Below are positions 45,819-54,439 of a DNA stretch of 64,000 nucleotides, piece after piece. The notes beneath the pieces are model-generated. The model did no database searches. It saw only the letters and a list, made by a program, of their open reading frames with translations, and was not told where the DNA came from. Positions within the stretch are counted from its first letter, which is position 1; each line of letters begins with the position of its first letter. This DNA comes from Streptomyces gilvus. GTDB taxonomy: Bacteria; Actinomycetota; Actinomycetes; Streptomycetales; Streptomycetaceae. A program made the position numbers and the translations under genes. The stretch is from contig NZ_JAKWBE010000002.1 in assembly GCF_022513565.1 (NCBI RefSeq), positions 186,001 through 250,000 on the forward strand, read 5' to 3'.

Positions 45819-46187
45819 ATGACACTGACGACCACGCGCCTCAGCCCGGACTGGCCGTGCCAGGTCAAGCAGCCCGGCTCCTACGACTGGGAGCGCTCGG
45901 CGGCCAAGTGGCTGCGGGAGCTGGTACCGGCGCGCTACGCCAGCTATCCGGCCATGCTCCGCCACCCCGTGCTGCTCGCCCGCCACGCGCAGATCCAGGT
46001 GCAGCACGAGATCCGGGTCGCCCGCACCGCCCTGCAGACCGCCCGCGCCGACCTGCCCGGCCTGGGCCTGCCCGAGTCGGTCATCGAGCACACCATCAAG
46101 CTGTACGCGGCCGAGGTACTGCAACTCCAGCACATCGCGCGCAGCGTCCGCGCGGTCACCCAGGCCCTGGTCGAGGCCGGACGCTGA
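45819..46187 (+). CDS. Small conserved helical protein
   Basis: A 122-aa soluble protein starting at ATG 45819 behind GGAAG. It is mostly helical (SAAKWLRELVPARYASYPAM, HAQIQVQHEIRVARTALQTA, VLQLQHIARSVRAVTQALVE) without a recognised catalytic motif. Such proteins are common in Streptomyces but uncharacterised. The next gene follows after about 40-50 bp and may be co-transcribed. Confidence 0.75.
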   Translation: MTLTTTRLSPDWPCQVKQPGSYDWERSAAKWLRELVPARYASYPAMLRHPVLLARHAQIQVQHEIRVARTALQTARADLPGLGLPESVIEHTIKLYAAEVLQLQHIARSVRAVTQALVEAGR

Positions 46188-46226
46188 TACACCGGGCCGA
46201 TGCCCGGCGCATGATCCCCGCCCCGC

Positions 46227-46811
46227 GTGGCACACGTGATGAACATGAGCACCACCGAGCTGCGCAGAGGGGAACCGGTCACCACCGTCCTGACCTGGCA
46301 GGTGCGCCCCGGCCACGAGCGGGAGTTCGAGGAGTGGACCGAGGGCGTCACGCGCTGCGCCAGACGGTTCCCGGGCAACGAGGGCGTCTCCTGGCTGCGG
46401 CCCGAGGACGGCCACCGCTACCACGCGGTGCTGCGCTGGTCGGATCCGCACCGGCTGACCCGCTGGCTGGAGTCCGCCGAGCGGGCGCGGTGGCACGAGC
46501 GGATCGAGGGCGTGGCCACCGAGGTCGGCAGCGAGCGGCAGTCGACCACCGGCCTGGAGACCTGGTTCAGCCTGCCGGGCACCACGGTGCAGTCCCCGCC
46601 CCGCTGGAAGATGGTCCTCACCACCTTCCTCGGCGCCTACCCGTTCACCCTGCTCGTCCAGGCCCTGGTGACGCCCCGCACCACCGCGTGGCCGCTGCCG
46701 CTGCGGGCGGCCGTCTTCCCGCTCGTGCTGCTGCCGGTGCTGACGTACCTCGTCATGCCGCTGCTGAGCCGCATGGTGCGCCAGTGGCTGTACCGGCAGC
46801 CGGACGAGTGA
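46227..46811 (+). CDS. Membrane-anchored antibiotic-biosynthesis-monooxygenase-like (ABM) protein
   Basis: A 194-aa protein. Residues about 15-110 form a ferredoxin-like ABM domain (VTTVLTWQVRPGHEREFEEW, VSWLRPEDGHRYHAVLRW). Two helices follow (VLTTFLGAYPFTLLVQALV and AAVFPLVLLPVLTYLVMPLL). ABM domains can oxidise quinone-like substrates, but many of this membrane type have no assigned activity. ATG 46239 is an alternative start; neither has a strong ribosome binding site. Confidence 0.8.
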   Translation: MAHVMNMSTTELRRGEPVTTVLTWQVRPGHEREFEEWTEGVTRCARRFPGNEGVSWLRPEDGHRYHAVLRWSDPHRLTRWLESAERARWHERIEGVATEVGSERQSTTGLETWFSLPGTTVQSPPRWKMVLTTFLGAYPFTLLVQALVTPRTTAWPLPLRAAVFPLVLLPVLTYLVMPLLSRMVRQWLYRQPDE

Positions 46812-46925
46812 CCGGAGCACGACCGTCCGGGATGTCCACCAGCACACGCCCGTGCTCCTCTTTCGAGTGAAGCCCGGGCAGGCAAGGGTGCGATCGAAGC
46901 GCGTCCGATGTGCGATGCTCGACGC

Positions 46926-49343
46926 GTGACGAGCGAGCCCGCCACGCCGGCGGAGTCCCCGACCGCGGCTGACACCGTTGCGCTGGCCAAGATCGTCGCC
47001 AGGCAGCGAGCGGAGCTGGACCGGCTGCGCGATCTGGCGGCGACGTCGGCCGTCCTGGAGCGGGCCAAGGGTGCCGTCATGGCGCTGACCGGCTGCTCTC
47101 CGAACACCGCCGAGGAGCAGTTGCAGAAGCGGGCCGAGGCGGGCCGTCACACGCTCCTGGAGGAGTGCTGGATCACGCTCGGCTCCCTCGCGCCGTCGTC
47201 CGCCCCGGCCCCCGAGCCCGGCGCCGCCGCCCTCACCGCCTCCGTCTCCGTGCCGCTCAGGGAGCCGGCCGCGGTCGAGGAGAGCTCCGCCACCCTCGCC
47301 GCCCTGGGCAGGGAACTCGTCCATGTGGCCACCCCGCAGGAGCTGGCCGGCTGTCTGCTGGAGCACCTGGGGCCCGAGGTGGGCGCCGACGCGGTGATGC
47401 TCTACGCCCTGATGCCGGCGGGCGGACTGGACCTGATCGGGCACGCGGGCGTCGACGAGGAACTGGCCGCCCAGTGGCAGCACGTGCCGCCGCTGAGCGG
47501 GGTCGCCGCGCTCGACGCGCTGCGCGCGGGCGAACCGCGCTGGCTGGAGGACCTGGAGTCGGACCGCAAGCGCTACCTGCTCATCGGGGATCCGCCCAGC
47601 CGCTGGCCCACCCGCGCCTGGCTGCCCGTACCGGCCCACGGTCGGCCGGTCACGCGCACGGCCACCGCCGCGGCACCGGGCGACGTGTGCATCGGCGTGA
47701 TGCGCGCCCGGGGCGGGCCGATCCCCGACGAGACGCGCGAGCATCTGCGGGCGGTGGCCCGGCTGTGCGCCGGCCGGCTGCGCGCCCTGGACACCCGGCC
47801 ACCCGTCTCCCCCGACGACGCCTTGGACGTCGTAAGGGCGGTGTTCGACGCGCTGCCCGGGGCCACCCTGCTGCTCACCCCGCTGCGCACCCCCTCCGGG
47901 GACGTCAGGGACTACCGCATCGACGCCGCCACGGCCCACTCCCCGGACGTGGTCGGCCACGTGGGCCGCGAACTGGTCGGCCGCGGGTTCCGGGAGTGCT
48001 GCCCGACGCTGGTGGGCGAGCCGGTGTGGCAGGGCTTCCGGCGTGCGCTGACCTCCGGAGAGCCGTACGAGAGCGAGCCGTTCGCACACCAGGAGGTCGT
48101 GGACGGCGTCGCGGAGCTGTCCACCTACTCGGTGCGGGCGGCGCGGCTGGACGAACGGCTCGTCGTCACCTGGGTCCGGCACGGCTCCTCCGACCGGCAG
48201 GAACAGCGGCTGGCCGACCTGCAGCGGCTGGGCAGCCTGGGCTGGGCCAGCTGGAACCTGCTCACCCAGGAGGTCACCTGGTCCTCCCAGGTCTTCTCCC
48301 TGTTCGGCCGGGACCCGGCGGACGGCCCGATCGGCCTGACCCGGCTGCCCGACCTCGCGCTGCCCGAGGACGCGTCCGCCCTGACCCAGGCCATCGCCGA
48401 ACTCCTGCGCGCGGGGCGGCCGTTCGACGTGCCCTTCCGCATCCGGGTGGCGGGCAGGCTGCGGCATCTGCGGGCCGTGGCGGAGGCCGTGCCCGACTCC
48501 CACGGCACCACCGTCGAGGTGCACGGCGTCATCCAGGACCTCACCGCCCAGCGCAGCGCGGAACTCGCCCTCATCGAGAGCGAGCGGGCCATCCTCACCC
48601 AGCACGACGTGCTGCGCGCCGAGCGGACCCTGGCCGGCCGGCTCCAGCACGCGCTGCTGCCGCTGCCCACCCGGCCGGTGCCGCTGGCCGGGCTGCGGGT
48701 CGACGTCGCCTATCTGCCCGCCCAGTCGGGCATCCACGTGGGCGGGGACTGGTTCAGCGCCATCGAACTGCCCGACGGGGACGCCCTGTTCGTCGTCGGC
48801 GACGTCGCCGGACACGGCATCGACGCGGTCGCCTCGATGGCCCTGCTGCGCTTCACCGCCAAGGGCATGGTCATCACCGGCTCCTCACTGACCGGCGCGC
48901 TGGCCCGGCTCAACACCCTGCTGCTGCACTCCCGGGACTCGCACGGCACCGCCACCATGGTGCTGGCCCGCTACAACGCCGCCGAACGGCGCCTGGTGTG
49001 GGCCCAGGCCGGCCATCCGCCGCCGCTGCTGCTGCGCGACGGCGTCGTGCGATACCTCGACCGCCCCCGCGGCATGCTGCTGGGTGCGAGCGGGACGCCC
49101 GCCTTCGAGGAGGCGGAGTGCCGGCTGGAGCCCGGCGACCGCGTCATCCTCTACACCGACGGCCTGGTCGAGCGGCCCGGCGAGGGCATCGACAAGGGCC
49201 TGACCCGGCTCGCCGAGGCGGTGCTGGCCCACCACACCGAGGAACCCGGCTCCCTGGCACCCCTGTTGGCCGGGATGCTGGAGGGCGACCGGCGCGACGA
49301 CGTCTGCATGGTGGACATCAGGGTCCCGGTCGACCCGGAGTAG
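46926..49343 (+). CDS. SpoIIE-family PP2C phosphatase with N-terminal ANTAR-like domain
   Basis: A 805-aa soluble signalling protein. Residues about 20-80 resemble an ANTAR RNA-binding domain (coiled-coil start, then SAVLERAKGAVMALTGCSPN and TAEEQLQKRAEAG). A GAF domain (about 125-285), two PAS-like parts (about 300-410 and 425-545) and a PP2C domain (about 560-800) follow. Catalytic motifs GGDWFSAIE, VVGDVAGHGID, YTDGLVERPG and DDVCMVDI are intact. GTG 46926 is the nearest plausible start. It could link phosphatase output to RNA binding or simply use the ANTAR fold as a dimeriser. Confidence 0.88.
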   Translation: MTSEPATPAESPTAADTVALAKIVARQRAELDRLRDLAATSAVLERAKGAVMALTGCSPNTAEEQLQKRAEAGRHTLLEECWITLGSLAPSSAPAPEPGAAALTASVSVPLREPAAVEESSATLAALGRELVHVATPQELAGCLLEHLGPEVGADAVMLYALMPAGGLDLIGHAGVDEELAAQWQHVPPLSGVAALDALRAGEPRWLEDLESDRKRYLLIGDPPSRWPTRAWLPVPAHGRPVTRTATAAAPGDVCIGVMRARGGPIPDETREHLRAVARLCAGRLRALDTRPPVSPDDALDVVRAVFDALPGATLLLTPLRTPSGDVRDYRIDAATAHSPDVVGHVGRELVGRGFRECCPTLVGEPVWQGFRRALTSGEPYESEPFAHQEVVDGVAELSTYSVRAARLDERLVVTWVRHGSSDRQEQRLADLQRLGSLGWASWNLLTQEVTWSSQVFSLFGRDPADGPIGLTRLPDLALPEDASALTQAIAELLRAGRPFDVPFRIRVAGRLRHLRAVAEAVPDSHGTTVEVHGVIQDLTAQRSAELALIESERAILTQHDVLRAERTLAGRLQHALLPLPTRPVPLAGLRVDVAYLPAQSGIHVGGDWFSAIELPDGDALFVVGDVAGHGIDAVASMALLRFTAKGMVITGSSLTGALARLNTLLLHSRDSHGTATMVLARYNAAERRLVWAQAGHPPPLLLRDGVVRYLDRPRGMLLGASGTPAFEEAECRLEPGDRVILYTDGLVERPGEGIDKGLTRLAEAVLAHHTEEPGSLAPLLAGMLEGDRRDDVCMVDIRVPVDPE

Positions 49344-49364
49344 CCCCGGGGCGGGCCCGCGGTG

Positions 49365-50021
49365 TCAGCCGGCGCCGGTCCGCGATTCGAGCGCCTGCCG
49401 GGTGTCGTTGCCGTAGACGCCGGTCTCGTCGCCGCGGATGCCGTACCACAGCTGGAAGCGGGCGACCGCGGCCTCGAGGGTGGCGTCGTAGCGGCCGTCG
49501 GTGGCGCCGTTGTCGTAGACGTTCGGGATGTGGCGCAGGCGTTGCTGCAGGTCGGTGACGGCGGGGCCGCTGTCGCCCTCGCGCAGGGTGCCCGCGCCGT
49601 CGGGGTCGGCCGCGCCGGACGCCGTCGCCGTCGGGGTCGGCGCGGCCGAGGCCGTCGGGCTGGGTGACGGCGCGGGGGTGGCGGCCGCGCCGCTGCGGCC
49701 GGGCAGCAGCAGGGCACAGCCGAAGCCGACGAGGGCGGCCGCGCCGACGGCGACCGTGACGGCGGCGCGGCCGAGGCCCGAGCCGAAGCCGAACCGGCGT
49801 CCGCCGTCCGGGGCGGGGACGCGCACCGGCGGAAGTTCCTGCGTCTCGCCCTCGTCCCAGGAGTGCGGGTCGGGCACGACGACCGGCTCCAGACCGGCGG
49901 TGCCCTCTTCCATCTCCTTGAACAGCTCCGCCAGGGCGTCGGTGCGGCGCGGGCGCAGGACGACGATGGGCTCCAGCGGCGGGCGGTCGTCGGGTGATCC
50001 GGATGCCGGCGGTGCGGGCAC
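49365..50021 (-). CDS. Membrane protein with C-terminal peptidoglycan-binding domain
   Basis: A 218-aa protein starting at GTG 50021 behind GGAAGGAG. The first ~95 residues are cytoplasmic and acidic, then comes one helix (AAVTVAVGAAALVGFGCALL), a Pro/Ser/Thr/Ala-rich linker and a PG_binding_1 domain (LREGDSGPAVTDLQQRLRHI, DATLEAAVARFQLWYGIRGD). It probably links the membrane to the cell wall. The upstream region faces the TetR gene. Confidence 0.85.
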   Translation of the reverse strand: MPAPPASGSPDDRPPLEPIVVLRPRRTDALAELFKEMEEGTAGLEPVVVPDPHSWDEGETQELPPVRVPAPDGGRRFGFGSGLGRAAVTVAVGAAALVGFGCALLLPGRSGAAATPAPSPSPTASAAPTPTATASGAADPDGAGTLREGDSGPAVTDLQQRLRHIPNVYDNGATDGRYDATLEAAVARFQLWYGIRGDETGVYGNDTRQALESRTGAG

Positions 50022-50148
50022 AGTGCTCTCCTTCCGTGCCGGGGACGGGACTCTTCGCCGTTCCCGGGGAGTGATACGCGTCCGCGTCCCCGGCAGTTCA
50101 GCCGGTGGCCTCGCCCATCCCTCTGGCGACACCGAGTACCCTGTCAGG

Positions 50149-50165
50149 GGTGCACTGAGTGTCAT
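50149..50165. promoter_or_regulatory. Degenerate TetR operator upstream of tetR-type gene
   Basis: GGTGCACTGAGTGTCAT shares its last 12 bases with the perfect palindrome at 50940-50956. Only the right half-site is intact. It lies 30 bp before the TetR-family start, a place suited to autorepression. Confidence 0.5.
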
Positions 50166-50195
50166 TCGCCTCGCTCGGATGCTACGTTCACGGTC

Positions 50196-50897
50196 ATGAA
50201 GACGGAGCCGGCGGCCACACGGCCACCCATGCGGGACGCCCTGGTCGCGGCGGCCTTCCAGCTGTTCCTCGAGCGGGGCTACGAGCAGACGACCGTGGAC
50301 GACATCGTGGCGCTCGCCGGCGTCGGACGGCGGTCGTTCTTCCGCTACTTCCCCTCCAAGGAGGACGTGGTCTTCCCCGACCACGAGCGGTGCCTGGCGG
50401 AGATGACGGCGTTCCTCGCCGACAGCACCGACGACCAGGACCCGGTGCGACGGGTGTGCGACGCGGTCCGGATCGTGCTGCGGATGTACACCGAGAACCC
50501 GACCTTCTCCGTGCAGCGTTACCGCCTGACGAAGAAGGTGCCGGGGCTGCGCGCCTACGAGCTGTCGGTGGTGTGGCGTTACGAGCGTGCCTTCGCCGAC
50601 TATCTGCGCGGCCGCCTGGCCAACCTGCGGGACGGGACACTGCGGGCCGACGTGATCGCGGCGGCGGTGGCGGCGGCGCACAACAACGCGCTGCGCTCGT
50701 GGCTGCGTTCGGACGGACAGGGGGACGCGAGCGCCGCGCTGGACCACGCCCTCGGTTACGTGCAGTCGGCGTTCGCCGCCCCCTCGACGCCGGACGGCGA
50801 GGAGGAGGCCGAGGATGTGGTGATCGTCGTCTCCCGGCGCGGCGCACCCCTGTGGCGGGTCGTCCAGGAGATCGAGAGCGCCCTCGAAAAGGAGTGA
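50196..50897 (+). CDS. TetR-family transcriptional regulator
   Basis: A 233-aa regulator. The N-terminal helix-turn-helix is at about residues 15-60 (ERGYEQTTVDDIVALAGVGR followed by RSFFRYFPSKEDVVF). The C-terminal ligand domain is helical. Matching palindromic sites before it and before the DUF35 gene suggest it represses itself and its downstream neighbour. The start is ATG 50196. The effector may be an acyl-CoA, judged only from the DUF35 partner. Confidence 0.9.
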   Translation: MKTEPAATRPPMRDALVAAAFQLFLERGYEQTTVDDIVALAGVGRRSFFRYFPSKEDVVFPDHERCLAEMTAFLADSTDDQDPVRRVCDAVRIVLRMYTENPTFSVQRYRLTKKVPGLRAYELSVVWRYERAFADYLRGRLANLRDGTLRADVIAAAVAAAHNNALRSWLRSDGQGDASAALDHALGYVQSAFAAPSTPDGEEEAEDVVIVVSRRGAPLWRVVQEIESALEKE

Positions 50898-50939
50898 CCG
50901 AGGGCGCATTCATTTTGAGGGTACGCAGTGCCTTTACGG

Positions 50940-50956
50940 ATGACACTGAGTGTCAT
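50940..50956. promoter_or_regulatory. Perfect 17-bp TetR-type operator palindrome
   Basis: ATGACACT-G-AGTGTCAT has perfect 8-bp arms around one base. A TACATTAT stretch (50956 on) next to it looks like a -10 element, so a bound repressor would block the promoter of the DUF35 gene. A half-matching copy sits upstream of the TetR gene. Confidence 0.65.
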
Positions 50957-51030
50957 ACATTATTGCCGTGCACGGTGGCACGGCGAACCGCGCACGTGGG
51001 ATTCCGGCCGAGCGCAGGGAGTTGACCAGC

Positions 51031-51444
51031 GTGTACCACCACTCAGTAGGCGTCGCCCGTCAGACCGCCGGCTCCGCGGCGGGTCTCCTCGATCCGGCCT
51101 CGCGCGACGCGGACACCATCCTCTTCCAGCGCTGCACCTGGTGCGGCACCGCCATGTACCACCGGCTGCTGTGTCCCGTCTGCCAGGGCAGCGACCTCAG
51201 GACGGAGCGCAGCGAGGGCACGGGCACCATCCGGCACGCCACGGTGGTGCACCGCAACACCCCCGCCGCGCGCAATGTCTCCCTCGTCGAGATGGCCGAG
51301 GGGTTCGTCGTCCGGGGCCGTGTCATGGGCCCGCTGATCGGCATTCACAGCGGCGACCGGGTACGCCTGTCGACGGTGAAGGACCCGGTGCGCGGCGAGC
51401 CCGTGTTCCAGCTGGTCGACGAGCCCTACCGCGCCTGGACCTGA
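51031..51444 (+). CDS. DUF35-type zinc-ribbon/OB-fold protein
   Basis: A 137-aa protein with an N-terminal rubredoxin-like zinc ribbon (FQRCTWCGTAMYHRLLCPVC, four Cys) and a C-terminal OB-fold (RVMGPLIGIHSGDRVRLSTV). DUF35 proteins usually partner thiolases or hydroxymethylglutaryl-CoA synthases as acyl-CoA-binding subunits; no such partner is adjacent. GTG 51031 was chosen, with AGGGAG 9 bp upstream; TTG 51022 is too close to that site. Confidence 0.85.
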   Translation: MYHHSVGVARQTAGSAAGLLDPASRDADTILFQRCTWCGTAMYHRLLCPVCQGSDLRTERSEGTGTIRHATVVHRNTPAARNVSLVEMAEGFVVRGRVMGPLIGIHSGDRVRLSTVKDPVRGEPVFQLVDEPYRAWT

Positions 51445-51600
51445 CCTGTCTCGTACGGCGATGGCCTGATCCCGTTCGCGCCCGGTGATCGAATCCGCGC
51501 ACACAGGCAACCCACAGATCCCGCCCGCCGTCCTCCGGTACACGAGAGGCCCCCGCTGACCAACGGGGCGCCTGTGCTCGGTACTTGAGGAGGAAACACC

Positions 51601-54375
51601 TTGTTCCGTGCCCGGCGAACAGCGGTGACCGCGGTGGCGGTGCTCGCGGTGGCGGGGGGATCGCCAGGGCTGGCGCAGGCGGCAGGACCGCCCGACGCCA
51701 GACCGCTCACGACCACAACTGACAGCCACACCCCGCTCCCACCCGGCTGGCGGATCGCCGGCCAGGGGGCGGAGCGGCAGCTGGTGTGGCGTTCGACCGC
51801 GCCCGTGCCGATGGGGGACGCGCGCGTCGACTTCTACGCCGGCGGCCGGCTGCTCGGCCATCCGGCCCCGGGCAAGGACGGCAGGACCTTCCGGCTCGCG
51901 CTCGACAGGACCGCCGATCACCTGACGGGCCTTCAGGTGAAGGCCGGTGGACGCCAGTTGGACGCGGCAGGCCGCACCCGGGCGCCCGCCGTCCGGCCTG
52001 ACACAGCGGCCGCCCAGCCGCCCGCGCAACTGCCGGCGAACTCCGTCGATCCCGGGAAGCCGGGCCCGTACGGCACGTCCACCGGCGAGTACGACCTGGA
52101 CCCGGTGAAACTGCCCGACTTCCCGCACCCCGTCGAGATGAAGGCCGTGGTCGTCGCACCCAAGGGCGCCACCGGAAGGCGTCCGCTCGCCCTGTTCCTG
52201 CACGGCCGCCACAGCACCTGCTACAACGGCGACGACGTCGGCGGCGACTGGCCCTGCCCGGCCGGCAGCAAGCCGATCCCGAGCTACCGCGGCTATCTGC
52301 GCGCCCAGCAACTCCTGGCCTCCCAGGGCTATATGACCGTCTCCATCTCCGCGGGCGGCATCAACGGCCAGGACTGGGCGGCCGAGGACGGCGGCGCCCA
52401 GGCGCGCTCCTCGCTGGTGCGCCGGCACCTGGCCCGCTGGGCCGACTGGGCCGCCCACCCCGCCTCGGCCCCCGCGGTCGTCCGCGACGCCCCGACGGCG
52501 GACCTCTCGCACGTCCTGCTGGTCGGCCACTCCCGCGGCGGTGAGGGCGTCAACCGGGCGGCGATGGACAGCCTCTACCCGCCGCCGGCCGCCCAGGACG
52601 GCTACCACGGGCCGGTGCGCTGGCACATCAGCGGCACCGTGCTCATCGGACCGACGATCTTCGGCCAGAATCCGGTCGCGGACGTCCCCTCGACGACGAT
52701 CCTGCCGGGCTGCGACGGCGACGTCTCCGACCTGCAGGGCGAGGTGTACGTCGACGGCACCCGCTCGGTCAGCCGCGGCAGCGCGCTGCACAGCGCCGTC
52801 TACGTGGTCGGCGCCGACCACAACTTCTTCAACACCGAGTGGACCCCGGGCCAGTCCCAGGCGCCCTCGGAGGACGACTTCTACGACGACCCCGAGCACC
52901 GGGACCCGGTGTGCTCGCCGGGCACCGCGACCCGGCTGACCGCCGACCAGCAGCACCGGGCGGGCAGCACGTACATCGCGGCGGCGGCGCGGCTGTTCGT
53001 CGCCGGGGACGACCGGGTACGGCCGCTGCTGGACGGTTCCGGCCGGCGGGCGCCCTCCGCGGACCCGGCGCGCGTGCTCAGCCACGCCGTGGGGGCGAAC
53101 CGGATCGGCGGCCTCCTGCCGGACGGCAAGCTGTCGGTGACCGGGGGGCGGCTGTGCTCGGCCGTCGACCCGGACCAGCACGTGGCCTGCCTCCCCTCCG
53201 GTGCCAAGGGCGTCTCCCCGCACTTCGCGACGTGGGAGCCTTCCCGCGAGGTCGGCCGCCGCGCCGTCGCGCTGAAGTGGTCGGCGGCCGGTTCCCCGGC
53301 GCGGATCCGTCCCGGCGCCCCGGTCGCGCTCACCGGCTCCGAGGACCTGGCGCTGCGGCTGATCGTTCCGCCGAACTCGACCGGCACCCGGTTCGACGTG
53401 TCCCTGACCGACACGCACGGCAAGCGGGCCGCCCTCGGCGCCGTCAGGGCCGACGGGCTGCCCGGCACGGAACGCACCGCCTCCTACTGGGCCCGTGAGG
53501 TCCGCGTCCCGCTGACCGCCGCGTCCCGGGCGGGCCTGGACCTGAAGCACGTCACGTCGCTCGAACTGACGCCGAGGTCGGCCAGGGGCCAGGCCTGGCT
53601 GATGGACGCCTGGGGCTGGCGCCCCGGCACTGCGGCGATATGGGAGGCCGCGCTGCCGCGCGTCGACATCGGCCGTACGACGGTGAAGGAGGGCGACTCG
53701 GGCGTCCGCACGTACCAGGTGCCGGTACGGGTGTCCGGGCGGGGCGACGGACAGGTGCGGGTGTACGTCATCGACCCGGTCACCGGCAAGGAGAGGCAGA
53801 GCCTCGTCACGGTCCGGCCGGGCGGTCACGACATCGCGGTGAAGGTGCGGGTCAAGGGCAACACGCGGTTCGCCTACGACGTGGACAACACGGTGCTGGT
53901 CAAGGCCGTGCACGGCGCCGTCGTCGGCTCCTACCGCGGTGGGGTCACCGTGCGGAACGACGACCCGATGCCGACGCTCACCGTGACGCCGGTCGCGGAC
54001 CGGGTGACGGAGGGGCAGACCCTGGAGTGGAAGGTGACGCTGTCCGCCGCGGCGGACGTGGACCTCTTCGAGTTCTTCGGCGTGGTGCCCGTCAGCGCAG
54101 GTCCGGAGCTGTCCACGAAGGACGTGGATCCGCAGTGGCTGGAGAACGCCTCGGGCGAGAAGCCCGATCCCGAGCGGCCGCTGTCCTCGGTGCCGTACCT
54201 GTCCGTGGCCGCGGGCCTGCCGACCGGGCAGGTCAGCGCCGAGGTGTCCCTGCCTACGGTCAAGGACCAGGTGGCGGAGCCGGCGGAGTCGGTGCGGTTC
54301 CAGCTGAGCGACGAGATGGGCGACCCGCTGCCGGGCGGGCCGGTCCTGGACGGCACGGTGCTGGACGCCTCGTAA
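51601..54375 (+). CDS. Large secreted alpha/beta hydrolase with C-terminal beta domains
   Basis: A 924-aa exported protein. The start is TTG 51601, directed by GGAGGAAA 6 bp upstream. A Sec signal (ALA-type end near QAAG) is followed by a beta domain (about 45-130) and an alpha/beta hydrolase domain (about 170-480) with the oxyanion region LALFLHGRHSTC and nucleophile elbow LLVGHSRGGEGVNRAA; VYVVGADHNFFNTE supplies a likely His. A beta-sandwich (about 540-690) and two Calx-beta/Ig-like parts follow (PTLTVTPVADRVTEGQTLEW). Likely an extracellular esterase or lipase; the substrate is unknown. Confidence 0.82.
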   Translation: MFRARRTAVTAVAVLAVAGGSPGLAQAAGPPDARPLTTTTDSHTPLPPGWRIAGQGAERQLVWRSTAPVPMGDARVDFYAGGRLLGHPAPGKDGRTFRLALDRTADHLTGLQVKAGGRQLDAAGRTRAPAVRPDTAAAQPPAQLPANSVDPGKPGPYGTSTGEYDLDPVKLPDFPHPVEMKAVVVAPKGATGRRPLALFLHGRHSTCYNGDDVGGDWPCPAGSKPIPSYRGYLRAQQLLASQGYMTVSISAGGINGQDWAAEDGGAQARSSLVRRHLARWADWAAHPASAPAVVRDAPTADLSHVLLVGHSRGGEGVNRAAMDSLYPPPAAQDGYHGPVRWHISGTVLIGPTIFGQNPVADVPSTTILPGCDGDVSDLQGEVYVDGTRSVSRGSALHSAVYVVGADHNFFNTEWTPGQSQAPSEDDFYDDPEHRDPVCSPGTATRLTADQQHRAGSTYIAAAARLFVAGDDRVRPLLDGSGRRAPSADPARVLSHAVGANRIGGLLPDGKLSVTGGRLCSAVDPDQHVACLPSGAKGVSPHFATWEPSREVGRRAVALKWSAAGSPARIRPGAPVALTGSEDLALRLIVPPNSTGTRFDVSLTDTHGKRAALGAVRADGLPGTERTASYWAREVRVPLTAASRAGLDLKHVTSLELTPRSARGQAWLMDAWGWRPGTAAIWEAALPRVDIGRTTVKEGDSGVRTYQVPVRVSGRGDGQVRVYVIDPVTGKERQSLVTVRPGGHDIAVKVRVKGNTRFAYDVDNTVLVKAVHGAVVGSYRGGVTVRNDDPMPTLTVTPVADRVTEGQTLEWKVTLSAAADVDLFEFFGVVPVSAGPELSTKDVDPQWLENASGEKPDPERPLSSVPYLSVAAGLPTGQVSAEVSLPTVKDQVAEPAESVRFQLSDEMGDPLPGGPVLDGTVLDAS

Positions 54376-54393
54376 CCCGGGGCGTGCCATGGT

Positions 54394-54433
54394 GACGGCC
54401 GCGCGGTTCTCTTCCGAGGACCGCGCGGCCGTC
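54394..54433. terminator. Bidirectional terminator between convergent genes
   Basis: Perfect 14-bp arms GACGGCCGCGCGGT and ACCGCGCGGCCGTC surround a 12-nt loop. They lie between the hydrolase stop (54375) and the F420-enzyme stop (54440). Confidence 0.75.
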
Positions 54434-54439
54434 CGCGTC

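Noticed and set aside
45892..45905. Second CebR-box-like sequence TGGGAGCGCTCGGC
   Set aside because: It matches only 11 of 14 bases and lies inside a coding region (YDWERSAAKW), so it is likely chance.
45813..48815. 1000-codon open frame on the minus strand
   Set aside because: It spans several plus-strand genes with intact domains and has low-complexity composition; it is an antisense artefact.
51043..54390. 1115-codon open frame on the minus strand
   Set aside because: It is antisense of the secreted hydrolase and DUF35 genes, without motifs or a ribosome binding site.
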